Source of the DNA: an uncultured Pelagibacteraceae bacterium
Lineage (GTDB): Bacteria > Pseudomonadota > Alphaproteobacteria > Pelagibacterales > Pelagibacteraceae
NCBI GenBank assembly: GCA_902560075.1
Contig: CACEKE010000001.1
Location: 301,126-365,125, forward strand
Direction: 5' to 3'
Length of the DNA: 64,000 bases
Shown: positions 26,099-35,332 of the stretch, in pieces
Layout of the letters: each line of letters opens with the position of its first letter
Numbering within the stretch: the first letter of the stretch is position 1
The notes under the pieces: model-generated
Seen by the model: the letters and a program-made list of their open reading frames with translations, nothing else
The model's database searches: none
What the model was told of the DNA's origin: nothing
Program-made: the position numbers and the translations under genes

Positions 26099-27398
26099 AA
26101 CTTAGAGGTTTGCCAGTTGGTTCACCGATTATTTTACCATCTTGCATTTTTATTTCTCCAGCAATGATCGTATAAATTGGCGTACCTTTAAATTTATATC
26201 CATCAAATGGAGACCATCCGCATTTACTTTCGATATTTTCGTTTTTAATTTCTATTACTTTGTTTAAATCTACTATAGTGAAGTCTGCATCAAATTCTTT
26301 TTTTATATATCCTTTATTTTTAATACCAAAAATTTTAACTGGATTCTCACATAAGAATTTAACGATTTGATTTAATTTAATTTTTCCGTCATTCATATGG
26401 TTCAGCATAACAGGCAATATTGTTTGCACACCTGGCATTCCTGAAGGAGAGTCTGGGTATTGTTTATCCTTATTAATTTTTAAGTGCGGAGCATGATCTG
26501 AACCTATTGTATCATTGTAATCATTTCTTATAGCATACCACAACCTATCATAATGAGATTTATCTCGAATAGGTGGATTCATTTGAGCGTAAGTTCCTAA
26601 TTTATCATAGCAGTTAGGAGCATACATAGTTAAATGTTGGGGTGTAATTTCAAAAGTAATATTTCCTTTATTCTGTGAAAGAAAGTCCACTTCATCTTTA
26701 GTTGTAACATGAAGAATGTGTGCTTTTTTATTTAATCTTTTTGCAATCTTTACAATTTTTCTAGTTGACGATATTGCTACCTCCTCATTTCGCCAAACTG
26801 GGTGAGTCTTTACATCACCCTTTTGGATTAATTTTTTTCTTAATTTAAGTATTTCCTCATCTTCTGAGTGTACAGCAACTACTTTTGAAGCGTACTTAAA
26901 AACTTTTTCTATATCTTCCTCTTTATCAACTAGCAAATTCCCAGTAGAGGAACCGGCAAATAATTTAATTCCACAACATCCTTCTAAATTTTTCAATTTT
27001 TCTAATACTTCGTAATTTTCAGCAGTTGCACCAAAATAGAAAGCATGATTACAATACATTCTTTTTCCAATATTTATTTTTTTTTGAAATTCCTCAAAAT
27101 TCGTTGTGGGTGGGTTTGTATTAGGCATTTCAAAAACACTTGTGATACCACCGACAATAGCTGCTCTACTGCCAGAATGTAAATCTTCTGCATCAACAGA
27201 TCCTGGTTCTCTAAAATGAACTTGAGTATCCATTAAACCAGGAAAGACTATTTTTCCATCAGCATTTATTGTGTTACTTGATTGTTCTTTTGTTAAATCC
27301 CCTATATGTGTAATTTTACCATTTTGAACGCCAATATCATATTTAGATAGATTTCCATCAATAAAACACGTGCCATTTCTTACTATGAGATCTAACAT
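26091..27398 (-). CDS. pyrC: Dihydroorotase, variant first metal motif
   Basis: Dihydroorotase closes carbamoyl aspartate to dihydroorotate in pyrimidine synthesis. The 435-residue amidohydrolase has FPGLMDTQVHFREPG near 52-66, GIKLFAGSSTG with the candidate metal-bridging Lys, AVHSED, ILHVTT, and the late GSDHAPH. In the first motif the usual HxH is Gln59-Val-His61. I recall the same DxQVHFREPG in dihydroorotases of other bacteria, so it is probably a subfamily trait, not a defect. A related allantoinase or hydantoinase is possible but the match to dihydroorotase is better. Confidence 0.85.
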   Translation of the reverse strand: MLDLIVRNGTCFIDGNLSKYDIGVQNGKITHIGDLTKEQSSNTINADGKIVFPGLMDTQVHFREPGSVDAEDLHSGSRAAIVGGITSVFEMPNTNPPTTNFEEFQKKINIGKRMYCNHAFYFGATAENYEVLEKLKNLEGCCGIKLFAGSSTGNLLVDKEEDIEKVFKYASKVVAVHSEDEEILKLRKKLIQKGDVKTHPVWRNEEVAISSTRKIVKIAKRLNKKAHILHVTTKDEVDFLSQNKGNITFEITPQHLTMYAPNCYDKLGTYAQMNPPIRDKSHYDRLWYAIRNDYNDTIGSDHAPHLKINKDKQYPDSPSGMPGVQTILPVMLNHMNDGKIKLNQIVKFLCENPVKIFGIKNKGYIKKEFDADFTIVDLNKVIEIKNENIESKCGWSPFDGYKFKGTPIYTIIAGEIKMQDGKIIGEPTGKPLSFK

Positions 27399-27441
27399 TT
27401 AGTAAAAAAGTAATTATATTATATTTATTAAACAATCAATT

Positions 27442-28335
27442 ATGAAAATAAATGAAGTATTTATATTAGAGGAAAGAGGTGTCTTATATATTAATGGAGA
27501 AGATAAAGATACTTTTTTACAAAATCTGATTTCAAATGATATTAAAAAGGTTAGCGAGACAAATAGTTGCTTTGCATCACTTTTGACACCTCAAGGAAAA
27601 TATTTATTTGAATTTATAATTACAAAACATAAAAAAGGATATTTTCTTGAATGTGAGAAAAAAACAATAGATGAGTTATTCATAAAACTCAATTCATATA
27701 AGTTTAGATCAAAAGTTGAGATTTTAAATTTAAGTAATGAATTCGTAGTTGCTGTTTTGAGTAGAGAAAAATTTTTAACTTTAGAAAATAGCAAGGATGT
27801 GCTTGGGCACACAACTAAATTCAGGGAAGATCCTATTTATTTAGATCCAAGACACAAAGATTTAGGCGCAAGATTGATTACAAATTTAGAAAAATTGCAT
27901 TTATCTTTAAAATTATTAGAACTTAAGTCTTCAAATTTAGATGAATACTATTCTGTTAGTAATAAACTTGGAATTCCACAAATTAATACAGATAAATTAC
28001 AAAATAATTTATTTGGGATTGAATGTAATTTAAATGAGCTAAATGGTATTGATTTTAAAAAAGGCTGTTATGTTGGTCAAGAAAATACTGCAAGAATAAA
28101 ATTAAAAGATAAGCTTTATAAAAGACTTTTTCCTGTTGAGGTAATTGAGGGTGATTTAAGTAAGGATAATATTATTCATCATCAAAATACAGAATTAGGC
28201 AGGGTCTTAATAAATAATAAATTTCCATTCGCAATTATAAAATTTAAAGACAAGAATTTCGAATTTGAAAAAATATTTAAATGTGGAAGTGCCTTGGTTA
28301 AAATTAAAAAACCTTATTGGTTTAAATTTGACTAG
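27442..28335 (+). CDS. ygfZ: YgfZ/IBA57-type folate-binding Fe-S maintenance protein
   Basis: The 297-residue protein resembles the T-protein of glycine cleavage and ends its core with the YgfZ signature KGCYVGQE (207-214), containing the key cysteine. YgfZ uses folate to help keep certain Fe-S enzymes (such as MiaB) active. N-terminal features LYINGEDKDTFLQNLISNDI and ASLLTPQGKYLF match the family. It is divergent from pyrC with 43 bases between the start codons, and overlaps the convergent MazG-like gene by four bases. Confidence 0.9.
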   Translation: MKINEVFILEERGVLYINGEDKDTFLQNLISNDIKKVSETNSCFASLLTPQGKYLFEFIITKHKKGYFLECEKKTIDELFIKLNSYKFRSKVEILNLSNEFVVAVLSREKFLTLENSKDVLGHTTKFREDPIYLDPRHKDLGARLITNLEKLHLSLKLLELKSSNLDEYYSVSNKLGIPQINTDKLQNNLFGIECNLNELNGIDFKKGCYVGQENTARIKLKDKLYKRLFPVEVIEGDLSKDNIIHHQNTELGRVLINNKFPFAIIKFKDKNFEFEKIFKCGSALVKIKKPYWFKFD

Positions 28336-28703
28336 TTTATAAATTTATTAAGGTCAGGTTTAAAATAACTTGGTCCTTTCATAACTTTTCCGTGCTCATT
28401 ATAAATTGGCTTCCCATCATCGCCAAGTTTACTCATATTCGAATTTTGCACTTCTTCAAAACATTTATCAAGGTTTATTCCGAAAGCATGACCGGCACCA
28501 TATGTTACATATAATATATCAGTCAATGCATCAGCCACTTCCTTTATATTGTTCTCTTTAATTGCTAGTTTCAGTTCTTCTAATTCTTCCTCAATTAAAC
28601 TTATTCTCAGCTTATTAATTTTTTCTGTTGATAACTCAGATTTATTTTTTAATTCTTGACCAAAAGTTTTCATGAAAATACCAACCTTTTCAAAGTTTGT
28701 CAT
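28332..28703 (-). CDS. MazG-like nucleotide pyrophosphohydrolase
   Basis: The 123-residue all-helical protein has the MazG/HisE-type metal motif: EEELEELKLAI (38-48) with an acidic pair, then EVADALTDILYV (55-66), matching ExxE-(x)n-ExxD. Such enzymes hydrolyse NTPs, dNTPs or modified nucleotides to monophosphates and pyrophosphate. After the core, SKLGDDGKPIYNEHGKVMKGPSYF gives an extension found in PRA-PH-like phage and bacterial members. Substrate unknown. It stands alone, divergent from fumC. Confidence 0.85.
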   Translation of the reverse strand: MTNFEKVGIFMKTFGQELKNKSELSTEKINKLRISLIEEELEELKLAIKENNIKEVADALTDILYVTYGAGHAFGINLDKCFEEVQNSNMSKLGDDGKPIYNEHGKVMKGPSYFKPDLNKFIN

Positions 28704-28789
28704 AATCCTTCCTTAGTTTAGTGTTACCTATGCTATTAATTTAATTACATTTATTGTATAAAATTAAAATATAATATTTGATTCAAATT

Positions 28790-30181
28790 GTGAAAAAAAG
28801 AGAAGAAAAAGATAGTATTGGTTCGATTTATGTCCCTGGGGATAAGTATTGGGGGGCATCCACAGAAAGATCTAAAAAATATTTTGATATTGGAGAAATT
28901 AAAGTTAGACCTGTATTAATTAAATCGATCGCATTAATAAAGAAATCAGCAGCAATAGTTCACAAAAGAGATGGTTTAATTGATGTAAAAATAGCTAATG
29001 CTATTATAAAGGCTTCTCAAGATATCATTTCTGGTAAGTTAAAAGATAACTTTCCTCTAAAAGTTTGGCAAACAGGCTCTGGAACACAAACGAATATGAA
29101 TGTCAATGAGGTAATTTCAAATAGAGCTATCGAGATAATGGGTGGTAAAAAAGGTACGAAAAAACCTGTACATCCAAATGATCACGTTAATAAATCTCAG
29201 TCAACAAACGATGTATTTCCCTCGGCAATACATATTGCAGTGGCAATGGAGACAAGAAATAAATTGTTACCATCATTGCTTTTGTTAAGTAAAGAATTAA
29301 AAAAAAAAGTTTCTAAATTTAAGAATATCGTAAAGATTGGAAGAACCCATCTTCAAGACGCAACACCTCTTACTTTAGGTCAAGAATTTTCAGGATATAA
29401 CAATCAAGTAGAGGAGGGCATCTCTAGAATTAAAAATTCCTTGGAAGAAATATACTTCTTAGCTCAAGGTGGAACAGCTGTTGGAACAGGAATTAATACC
29501 AAAAAAAATTTTGATAAAAAAATAGTTAAAGAAATAAAAAAACAGTCAAAAATTAATTTTAAACCTGCTAAGAATAAGTTTTCAGCATTGGCAACACATG
29601 ACGCTATAGTTAATTTTTCAGGAGTTCTTAATACTTTAGCCGTATCTTTAACAAAAATTGCGAATGATATAAGATTTTTAGGATCTGGACCAAGAGCAGG
29701 ATATGGAGAATTAATTTTACCATCTAACGAACCTGGATCTTCAATAATGCCAGGAAAAGTCAACCCAACTCAATCAGAAGCTATAACGATGGTTTGTGCA
29801 AAGGTTATGGGTAATCACAGTGGCATAACAATTGCTGGTTCTAGCGGACATTTTGAATTAAATGTATTCAAACCGCTCATTGCTGAGAATGTATTACAAT
29901 CAATTGATCTTTTAAGCGATAGCATTAAAAATTTTACAAAATATTGCGTAAAAGGAATTAAAGCAGATAAAACTAAAATAAAAGAATATTTAGATAACTC
30001 TTTAATGATGGTGACTGCTTTGGCACCTTACATAGGCTATGATAATGCGGCCACAATTGCAAAAAAAGCACTAAAGAATAACTCTAGATTAAAAGATGAA
30101 GCAATAAAATCAGGACTAATTTCAGAAAAAGAATATAATAATATTGTTGATCCAAAAAAATTAATAAAACCTAATTTTTAA
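28790..30181 (+). CDS. fumC: Fumarate hydratase class II
   Basis: FumC converts fumarate to malate in the TCA cycle without iron. The protein has about 463 residues, with EKDSIGSIYVPGDKYWG at the N-terminus, QTGSGTQTNMNVNEV, PNDHVNKSQSTND, and the superfamily signature GSSIMPGKVNPTQ. A TTG at 28778 could also start the frame, adding four residues. A perfect -10 TATAAT at 28770-28775 would begin transcription near 28782, which favours the GTG at 28790. The 3' end overlaps the convergent AsmA-like gene by 11 bases. Confidence 0.95.
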   Translation: MKKREEKDSIGSIYVPGDKYWGASTERSKKYFDIGEIKVRPVLIKSIALIKKSAAIVHKRDGLIDVKIANAIIKASQDIISGKLKDNFPLKVWQTGSGTQTNMNVNEVISNRAIEIMGGKKGTKKPVHPNDHVNKSQSTNDVFPSAIHIAVAMETRNKLLPSLLLLSKELKKKVSKFKNIVKIGRTHLQDATPLTLGQEFSGYNNQVEEGISRIKNSLEEIYFLAQGGTAVGTGINTKKNFDKKIVKEIKKQSKINFKPAKNKFSALATHDAIVNFSGVLNTLAVSLTKIANDIRFLGSGPRAGYGELILPSNEPGSSIMPGKVNPTQSEAITMVCAKVMGNHSGITIAGSSGHFELNVFKPLIAENVLQSIDLLSDSIKNFTKYCVKGIKADKTKIKEYLDNSLMMVTALAPYIGYDNAATIAKKALKNNSRLKDEAIKSGLISEKEYNNIVDPKKLIKPNF

Positions 30182-31568
30182 GTACAAATTCTTCTTTAAT
30201 AATTTTTCTAAATTTTTGAAAATTGTCAAAGGTTTTTCTATCTAATAAATTAAAATTTTTTAACTTAAATTCAAATTCAGATGGTTCATTGAAACTTAAT
30301 TCAGAAATAGAATATATATTTTTATCTATATTTTTTTCAAAAATTAAGAATATTTTTTCTACTTTTTTTCTATTTTTAATAGGGATTGAAAATCTTCTAA
30401 ATAATTCGTCCTGGTTTGATACATTAAGTTCAATTAGAGATGTAAAAAAAATTTCACCTTTTTGCTCAAAGAAAAAGCTTTTTAACATTTTAATGTTACC
30501 AATATTTCTAATTTTTAGATTATTATTTAATATATTTATTTTAGTATCTGACATTTCAAATTCGATATATCCTGATTTAAAATACGCATTTTTGATATCT
30601 TCGAAATTAAGCCTAATAGTACCATTTAAATTTTTATGAATATTTTCTTTATTAAAATAATAATTGTATAAAATACTATTTATTATTGAATTTATATTTT
30701 GTTCATTAATACCTATATCAAGGTCTAGTGAAAAAGGTTTTAGTTCAATTACACCACCAATTGAAGCTATTTGTTTATTGGTTTTTTCAGGAATAAACTT
30801 TATTAATTTGTTATTATAAAAATAATCTGCATCAATTTTATAATTTAAAAATGTGGTTCTTAAGCTGCCAACTTTCTTATTTTTGTTAGAAGTATTTAAT
30901 TTATTTTCAAAATTCAAATTTGGCTTTTTAAAATTTAATTCAAAATTTGTAAGATGTTTATTATTTAAGTCCATACTCCAATTAAAATTGAAATTTGTAT
31001 CAAATAAATTTCCTAAAATTCTAAGTTTTTTTTGATTTGATTTATTGTTAGAAAAATATGATAAATCTTTTAATACTGCTATAGTTGATACTTGATTTTT
31101 ATGGTTAGTGTAAAAAAACTTCGATTTTTTTATAATTACTTTTTTATTTTGATTTTGCATTAAATGATTTAGAAAAAGATTGAAAGTTTCTTTATTAAAA
31201 TTAAAATTTACATTTTTCAAAACAATCTTGTTTACAGTCAAATCGTTTTTTTTATATAAATTAAAAAAAGGGACGTATATTTTTGAATTTTCTGGAGAAG
31301 CAATAAGAGAATCTTTTTTTTCGTCTAAACTAAGATCAAACTTTTCTAAGACTAAATGAGGTGATGGAACAAATCTATATTTTATTTTTGAAATTTTTGA
31401 AAGTCTTATACCAAAATCTGATTCGACTTGTGTTTCTATTTTTTTAATAAATTTTGAGTAATCAAATAAGGATGGTATTGATAAAATAATCAAAAATGAA
31501 AAAAAAACACCGAAAAAAATTATAAAAACAAGCTGAAACGAACTGAATTTATGGAAAATTTTTCTCAT
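30171..31568 (-). CDS. AsmA-like membrane-anchored protein
   Basis: The 465-residue protein has one N-terminal membrane helix (about residues 14-32), then a long periplasmic part beginning SIPSLFDYSKFIKKIETQVE, like the first segment of AsmA-type proteins (membrane anchor, then DxxxxKxxIxxxL). The rest is rich in beta-strand-like stretches with Asn and Lys, as in AsmA/YhdP-type lipid-bridge proteins, which help phospholipids reach the outer membrane. The sequence is too diverged to name a member. It stands alone, divergent from uvrD with only 37 bases between starts. Confidence 0.65.
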   Translation of the reverse strand: MRKIFHKFSSFQLVFIIFFGVFFSFLIILSIPSLFDYSKFIKKIETQVESDFGIRLSKISKIKYRFVPSPHLVLEKFDLSLDEKKDSLIASPENSKIYVPFFNLYKKNDLTVNKIVLKNVNFNFNKETFNLFLNHLMQNQNKKVIIKKSKFFYTNHKNQVSTIAVLKDLSYFSNNKSNQKKLRILGNLFDTNFNFNWSMDLNNKHLTNFELNFKKPNLNFENKLNTSNKNKKVGSLRTTFLNYKIDADYFYNNKLIKFIPEKTNKQIASIGGVIELKPFSLDLDIGINEQNINSIINSILYNYYFNKENIHKNLNGTIRLNFEDIKNAYFKSGYIEFEMSDTKINILNNNLKIRNIGNIKMLKSFFFEQKGEIFFTSLIELNVSNQDELFRRFSIPIKNRKKVEKIFLIFEKNIDKNIYSISELSFNEPSEFEFKLKNFNLLDRKTFDNFQKFRKIIKEEFVLKN

Positions 31569-31605
31569 ATAATTTTAAGACTTATACTATAAAAAATATA
31601 ATTAT

Positions 31606-33627
31606 ATGAAAAATAAAGAATATCTAAATGGCCTTAATAATGAGCAAAGGGAAGCTGTATCATATTTAGATGGACCTTTATTAATTGTAGCCGGTGCAGG
31701 ATCCGGGAAGACAAAAGTTCTGACATCTAAAATTGCACATATAATAGAGGAAAAAAAAGCATTTCCTAATCAAATTCTAGCTGTAACTTTTACGAATAAA
31801 GCTGCAAAAGAAATGCAAAATAGAGTAAGCGAAATATTAAAAAAAAATTCCTCAGGCTTATCCTGGCTTGGAACTTTTCATTCAATAAGTGCAAAGCTTT
31901 TAAGAAAACATGCGAAAGCAGTTGGTTTAAATTATAATTTTACAATCTTAGATACAGATGACCAAATAAGGTTAATTAAAAATATTTGTAAAGCCGAGAA
32001 TATAGATGTTAAAAAAATTTCTCCAAATTATATTATCTCAGTAATTGATAAGTGGAAAAACAAAGGCTGGTATCCTTTAGATGTAGAGATTAAAAAATCC
32101 GAACTCTTGGAAAGACAATTTTTAAATGTTTATAAAATATATCAACAAAAACTACTTGATTTAAATGCGTGCGACTTTGGAGATTTAATTTTACATTGTG
32201 TTAAAATTTTTGAAAATAACGAAGATATATGTAAAATTTATTCTAATAATTTTAAATATATTTTAGTTGATGAATATCAAGATACTAATGTAATTCAAAG
32301 CAAATGGTTAAACTATTTAAGTTCGCATCATAAAAACTTATGTTGTGTTGGCGATGATGATCAATCAATCTACAGTTGGAGAGGAGCGGAAATTAAGAAT
32401 TTTTTAGAATTTGATAAATATTACGAAAATACTAAAATAATTAGATTAGAAAAAAATTATAGATCAACCCAAAATATTTTGAACACAGCATCTTTTTTAA
32501 TTGAAAATAATAAAAATCGTGTTGGAAAAAAGATCTATACCGATGGAGAAAAGGGTGATTTGATAAACTTAAGTTGTTATAAAAGTGGAAAAGATGAGGC
32601 AATAAATGTCGGAGATAAAATAGAAAGTCTAAAAAATGAGTTTGGATTTAATAATATGGCCATATTGGTTAGAGCCATATTTCAGACTCGTGAGTTTGAG
32701 GAGAGGTTTCTTAAAATAGGTATACCTTACAGAATTATTGGGGGTATAAAATTTTATGAGAGAGCAGAAATAAAAGATTGTCTTAGCTATTTACGAATTG
32801 TTAATCAGCATAAAGATGACCTTGCATTTGAAAGAATTGTAAATGTCCCAAAAAGGTCAATTGGTGATACCACTATAAATACTATCAGTAATTATGCAAA
32901 ATCAAATAAAATTTCTCTTATGGATTCATCAAAAAAATTATTAGAGTTAAATAAAATAAAGCCCAAAACTAAAATTGGATTGTCATCAATAATTAAGTTA
33001 ATAGAAAAATGGTCAAGAGATCATTTAAACGGAACAAACCATGTGAAATTACTGCAAACAATTATGGACGAGTCTGGATATAGCTCAATGTTAAAAAATA
33101 AAAAAGATTTAGATAACGAAAATAGAGTAGAAAATATTAAAGAACTAATGAATGCAATGAAGGAGTTTGACAATCTTGATAGTTTTTTAGAACATGTGTC
33201 TTTAGCAACATCAATTGATCAAGATTGGGAGGGACAGAAAGTTAATTTAATGACAATGCATGCTTCGAAAGGACTTGAGTTTGATGTTGTGTTTTTACCG
33301 GGATGGGAGGAAGGCCTGTTTCCACATCAAAAATCAATTGAGGAAAAAGGGGATAAAGGTTTGGAGGAAGAAAGAAGATTGGCTTACGTTGGGATTACAC
33401 GGGCGAAAAAATTAGTTAACGTCTCATTCTCAATGAATAGATTTTATCAGGGCGACTGGATGGATAGTATGGCATCAAGATTTGTTGAGGAACTTCCAGA
33501 AGAAAATATTGAAAAAAACATTCAAAACGAAAATGAAGTAGCAGATTTTGAATTTAATCAAGACGTTGAATTTGAAAGCGAAATAAAGAGCCCTGGATGG
33601 CTAAGATATCAAAAAAGACTGAAATAA
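31606..33627 (+). CDS. uvrD: UvrD/PcrA-type DNA helicase
   Basis: A superfamily 1 helicase of nucleotide excision and mismatch repair that unwinds DNA 3' to 5'. All motifs are visible: the Q motif LNNEQREAV, Walker A GAGSGKT (30-36), Ia AVTFTNKAAKEM, II VDEYQDTN, III GDDDQSIYSWRGA, IV with EKNYRST, V TMHASKGLEFDVVFLPG and VI RRLAYVGITRAK. Length 673 residues, somewhat short of E. coli UvrD (720). The last 45 residues are acidic and divergent. No SOS box is visible in the short space upstream. pepP follows directly. Confidence 0.95.
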   Translation: MKNKEYLNGLNNEQREAVSYLDGPLLIVAGAGSGKTKVLTSKIAHIIEEKKAFPNQILAVTFTNKAAKEMQNRVSEILKKNSSGLSWLGTFHSISAKLLRKHAKAVGLNYNFTILDTDDQIRLIKNICKAENIDVKKISPNYIISVIDKWKNKGWYPLDVEIKKSELLERQFLNVYKIYQQKLLDLNACDFGDLILHCVKIFENNEDICKIYSNNFKYILVDEYQDTNVIQSKWLNYLSSHHKNLCCVGDDDQSIYSWRGAEIKNFLEFDKYYENTKIIRLEKNYRSTQNILNTASFLIENNKNRVGKKIYTDGEKGDLINLSCYKSGKDEAINVGDKIESLKNEFGFNNMAILVRAIFQTREFEERFLKIGIPYRIIGGIKFYERAEIKDCLSYLRIVNQHKDDLAFERIVNVPKRSIGDTTINTISNYAKSNKISLMDSSKKLLELNKIKPKTKIGLSSIIKLIEKWSRDHLNGTNHVKLLQTIMDESGYSSMLKNKKDLDNENRVENIKELMNAMKEFDNLDSFLEHVSLATSIDQDWEGQKVNLMTMHASKGLEFDVVFLPGWEEGLFPHQKSIEEKGDKGLEEERRLAYVGITRAKKLVNVSFSMNRFYQGDWMDSMASRFVEELPEENIEKNIQNENEVADFEFNQDVEFESEIKSPGWLRYQKRLK

Positions 33628-33628
33628 A

Positions 33629-35332
33629 ATGTACATCAAAATCGTAAAAAGGTTAATAAATTTTTATGATATTGATGGTTATATAATTCCTAAAAATGAT
33701 GAATATTTTTCAGAGTATTCTAATCCTAATAGACTGGAAGCTGTAACAGGCTTTACTGGATCAGCTGGTCTTGCAATTATTCTAAAAACTAAGAATTATT
33801 TATTCGTAGATGGTAGATATACTCTACAAGCACAAAGGCAAAGCGGATCAAATTTTAATATTTTTGAGGTACCAAAATTCAATCCAAAATTTGTATTAAA
33901 AAACTCTGCAAAATTTTTAAAACTCGGGTTTGATCCTAGTTTATTTACTAGCAATTTTTTAAGAAAAAACTTTTCTGAATACTGTTCTTTAATTCCAATT
34001 AAAGAAAATTTTACGAATAGATTCATTAATCAATTTAACCGAGGATCAAAAAATAGTTTTTTTGCTTTAAACGAAAAAATAACAGGGGAAAGATGGCAAT
34101 CTAAAGTTGGTAGATTAATTAAGTATTTAAAAAAAAGAAAAATTAATAATCTATTTATAAGTGCTCCCGAGAATGTTGCTTGGTTATTAAATATCAGAGG
34201 TTATGATAATCCCAATAGTCCAATTCCAAACTGTAAATTAATTTTGCAAAATACAGGAAAAATTCATTTAATTGCAGATGTAAAAAAGTTAGAGAAAATA
34301 AAAAAAATCAAAATATTTAAAAAATTAAAATTCATAAAAAAAGAAAATTTTTACAAATTACTTTTAAAATTAGAAGGTGAAAAATTTCAAATAGATGAAT
34401 CAACATGCTCTATTTTAGAGGAAAATTTAATTAAAAATAATTTTAAAGTTACAAAGACACTGGATCCTATATACAAACTAAAATCTATAAAAAATTCAGT
34501 AGAGATTAATAATACAAAAAATATTCATATTGATGATGGAGTTGCAGTTACCAAATTTTTATATTGGATAAAATATAAAAATAAAAAAAAAATATCTGAG
34601 ATAGGAGCAGAAAAAAAGTTGGAAAAATTTAGAAAAAAAAGTAATAAATATTTATATCCAAGCTTTGAAACAATATCAGCTAGCGGCTCTAATGGATCAA
34701 TCATACATTATAAGGCTACAAAAAATTCTAATAAAATTTTAAATTTCAAAGATTTGTATTTATGTGACTCAGGTGGGCAATATAAGTATGGCACAACGGA
34801 CATTACAAGAACAATTTGTTTTAGTAATCAAAGTCGCAAAATAAAAGAAAACTTTACTAGAGTTCTAAAAGGACATATTGCTGTTGCAAAAGCAAATTTA
34901 AATAAATTCAACAAAGGAAATACGATTGATAAATTAGCTAGATATTCGTTAAAAATAAAAAAATTAGATTATTCACATGGAACTGGTCATGGCGTAGGTT
35001 ACTTCTTAAATGTTCACGAAGGTCCTCAAGCCATATCTAAATTTAACACAGTAAAATTGGAAGATGGAATGATTTTGAGTAATGAACCTGGCTATTATAA
35101 AAAAAATAAATATGGAATAAGAATTGAAAATCTTATTTATGTTAGGAAAAATAAAAAAAAATTGCAGTTTGAAAATTTAACACTGGCACCCATAGATAAG
35201 GATTTGATAGATTTTAAGTTACTCTCTATTGAAGAGAAACAATATTTATATGATTATCATAAAGAGGTTTATTCGAAATTAAAAAATTATCTTAATTTTG
35301 AAGAAAAAATCTGGTTAAAAAATTTATTTTAA
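33629..35332 (+). CDS. pepP: Xaa-Pro aminopeptidase (M24B)
   Basis: The enzyme removes N-terminal residues before proline, using two metal ions. The 567 residues fit the three-domain type (two creatinase-like N-terminal domains, then the pita-bread catalytic domain). Metal and catalytic motifs are LCDSGGQYKYGTTDITRT (two Asp), SHGTGHGVGYFLNVHEGP (His), SNEPGYY (Glu) and YGIRIENL (Glu). The ATG follows the uvrD stop by one base. The 3' end overlaps the convergent ligA by nine bases. Confidence 0.92.
   Translation: MYIKIVKRLINFYDIDGYIIPKNDEYFSEYSNPNRLEAVTGFTGSAGLAIILKTKNYLFVDGRYTLQAQRQSGSNFNIFEVPKFNPKFVLKNSAKFLKLGFDPSLFTSNFLRKNFSEYCSLIPIKENFTNRFINQFNRGSKNSFFALNEKITGERWQSKVGRLIKYLKKRKINNLFISAPENVAWLLNIRGYDNPNSPIPNCKLILQNTGKIHLIADVKKLEKIKKIKIFKKLKFIKKENFYKLLLKLEGEKFQIDESTCSILEENLIKNNFKVTKTLDPIYKLKSIKNSVEINNTKNIHIDDGVAVTKFLYWIKYKNKKKISEIGAEKKLEKFRKKSNKYLYPSFETISASGSNGSIIHYKATKNSNKILNFKDLYLCDSGGQYKYGTTDITRTICFSNQSRKIKENFTRVLKGHIAVAKANLNKFNKGNTIDKLARYSLKIKKLDYSHGTGHGVGYFLNVHEGPQAISKFNTVKLEDGMILSNEPGYYKKNKYGIRIENLIYVRKNKKKLQFENLTLAPIDKDLIDFKLLSIEEKQYLYDYHKEVYSKLKNYLNFEEKIWLKNLF

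Noticed and set aside
30223..30639. A 138-codon plus-strand frame within the AsmA-like gene
   Set aside because: It is antisense and its Phe/Leu/Ile/Ser-rich composition is the mirror of the Lys/Asn-rich real gene.
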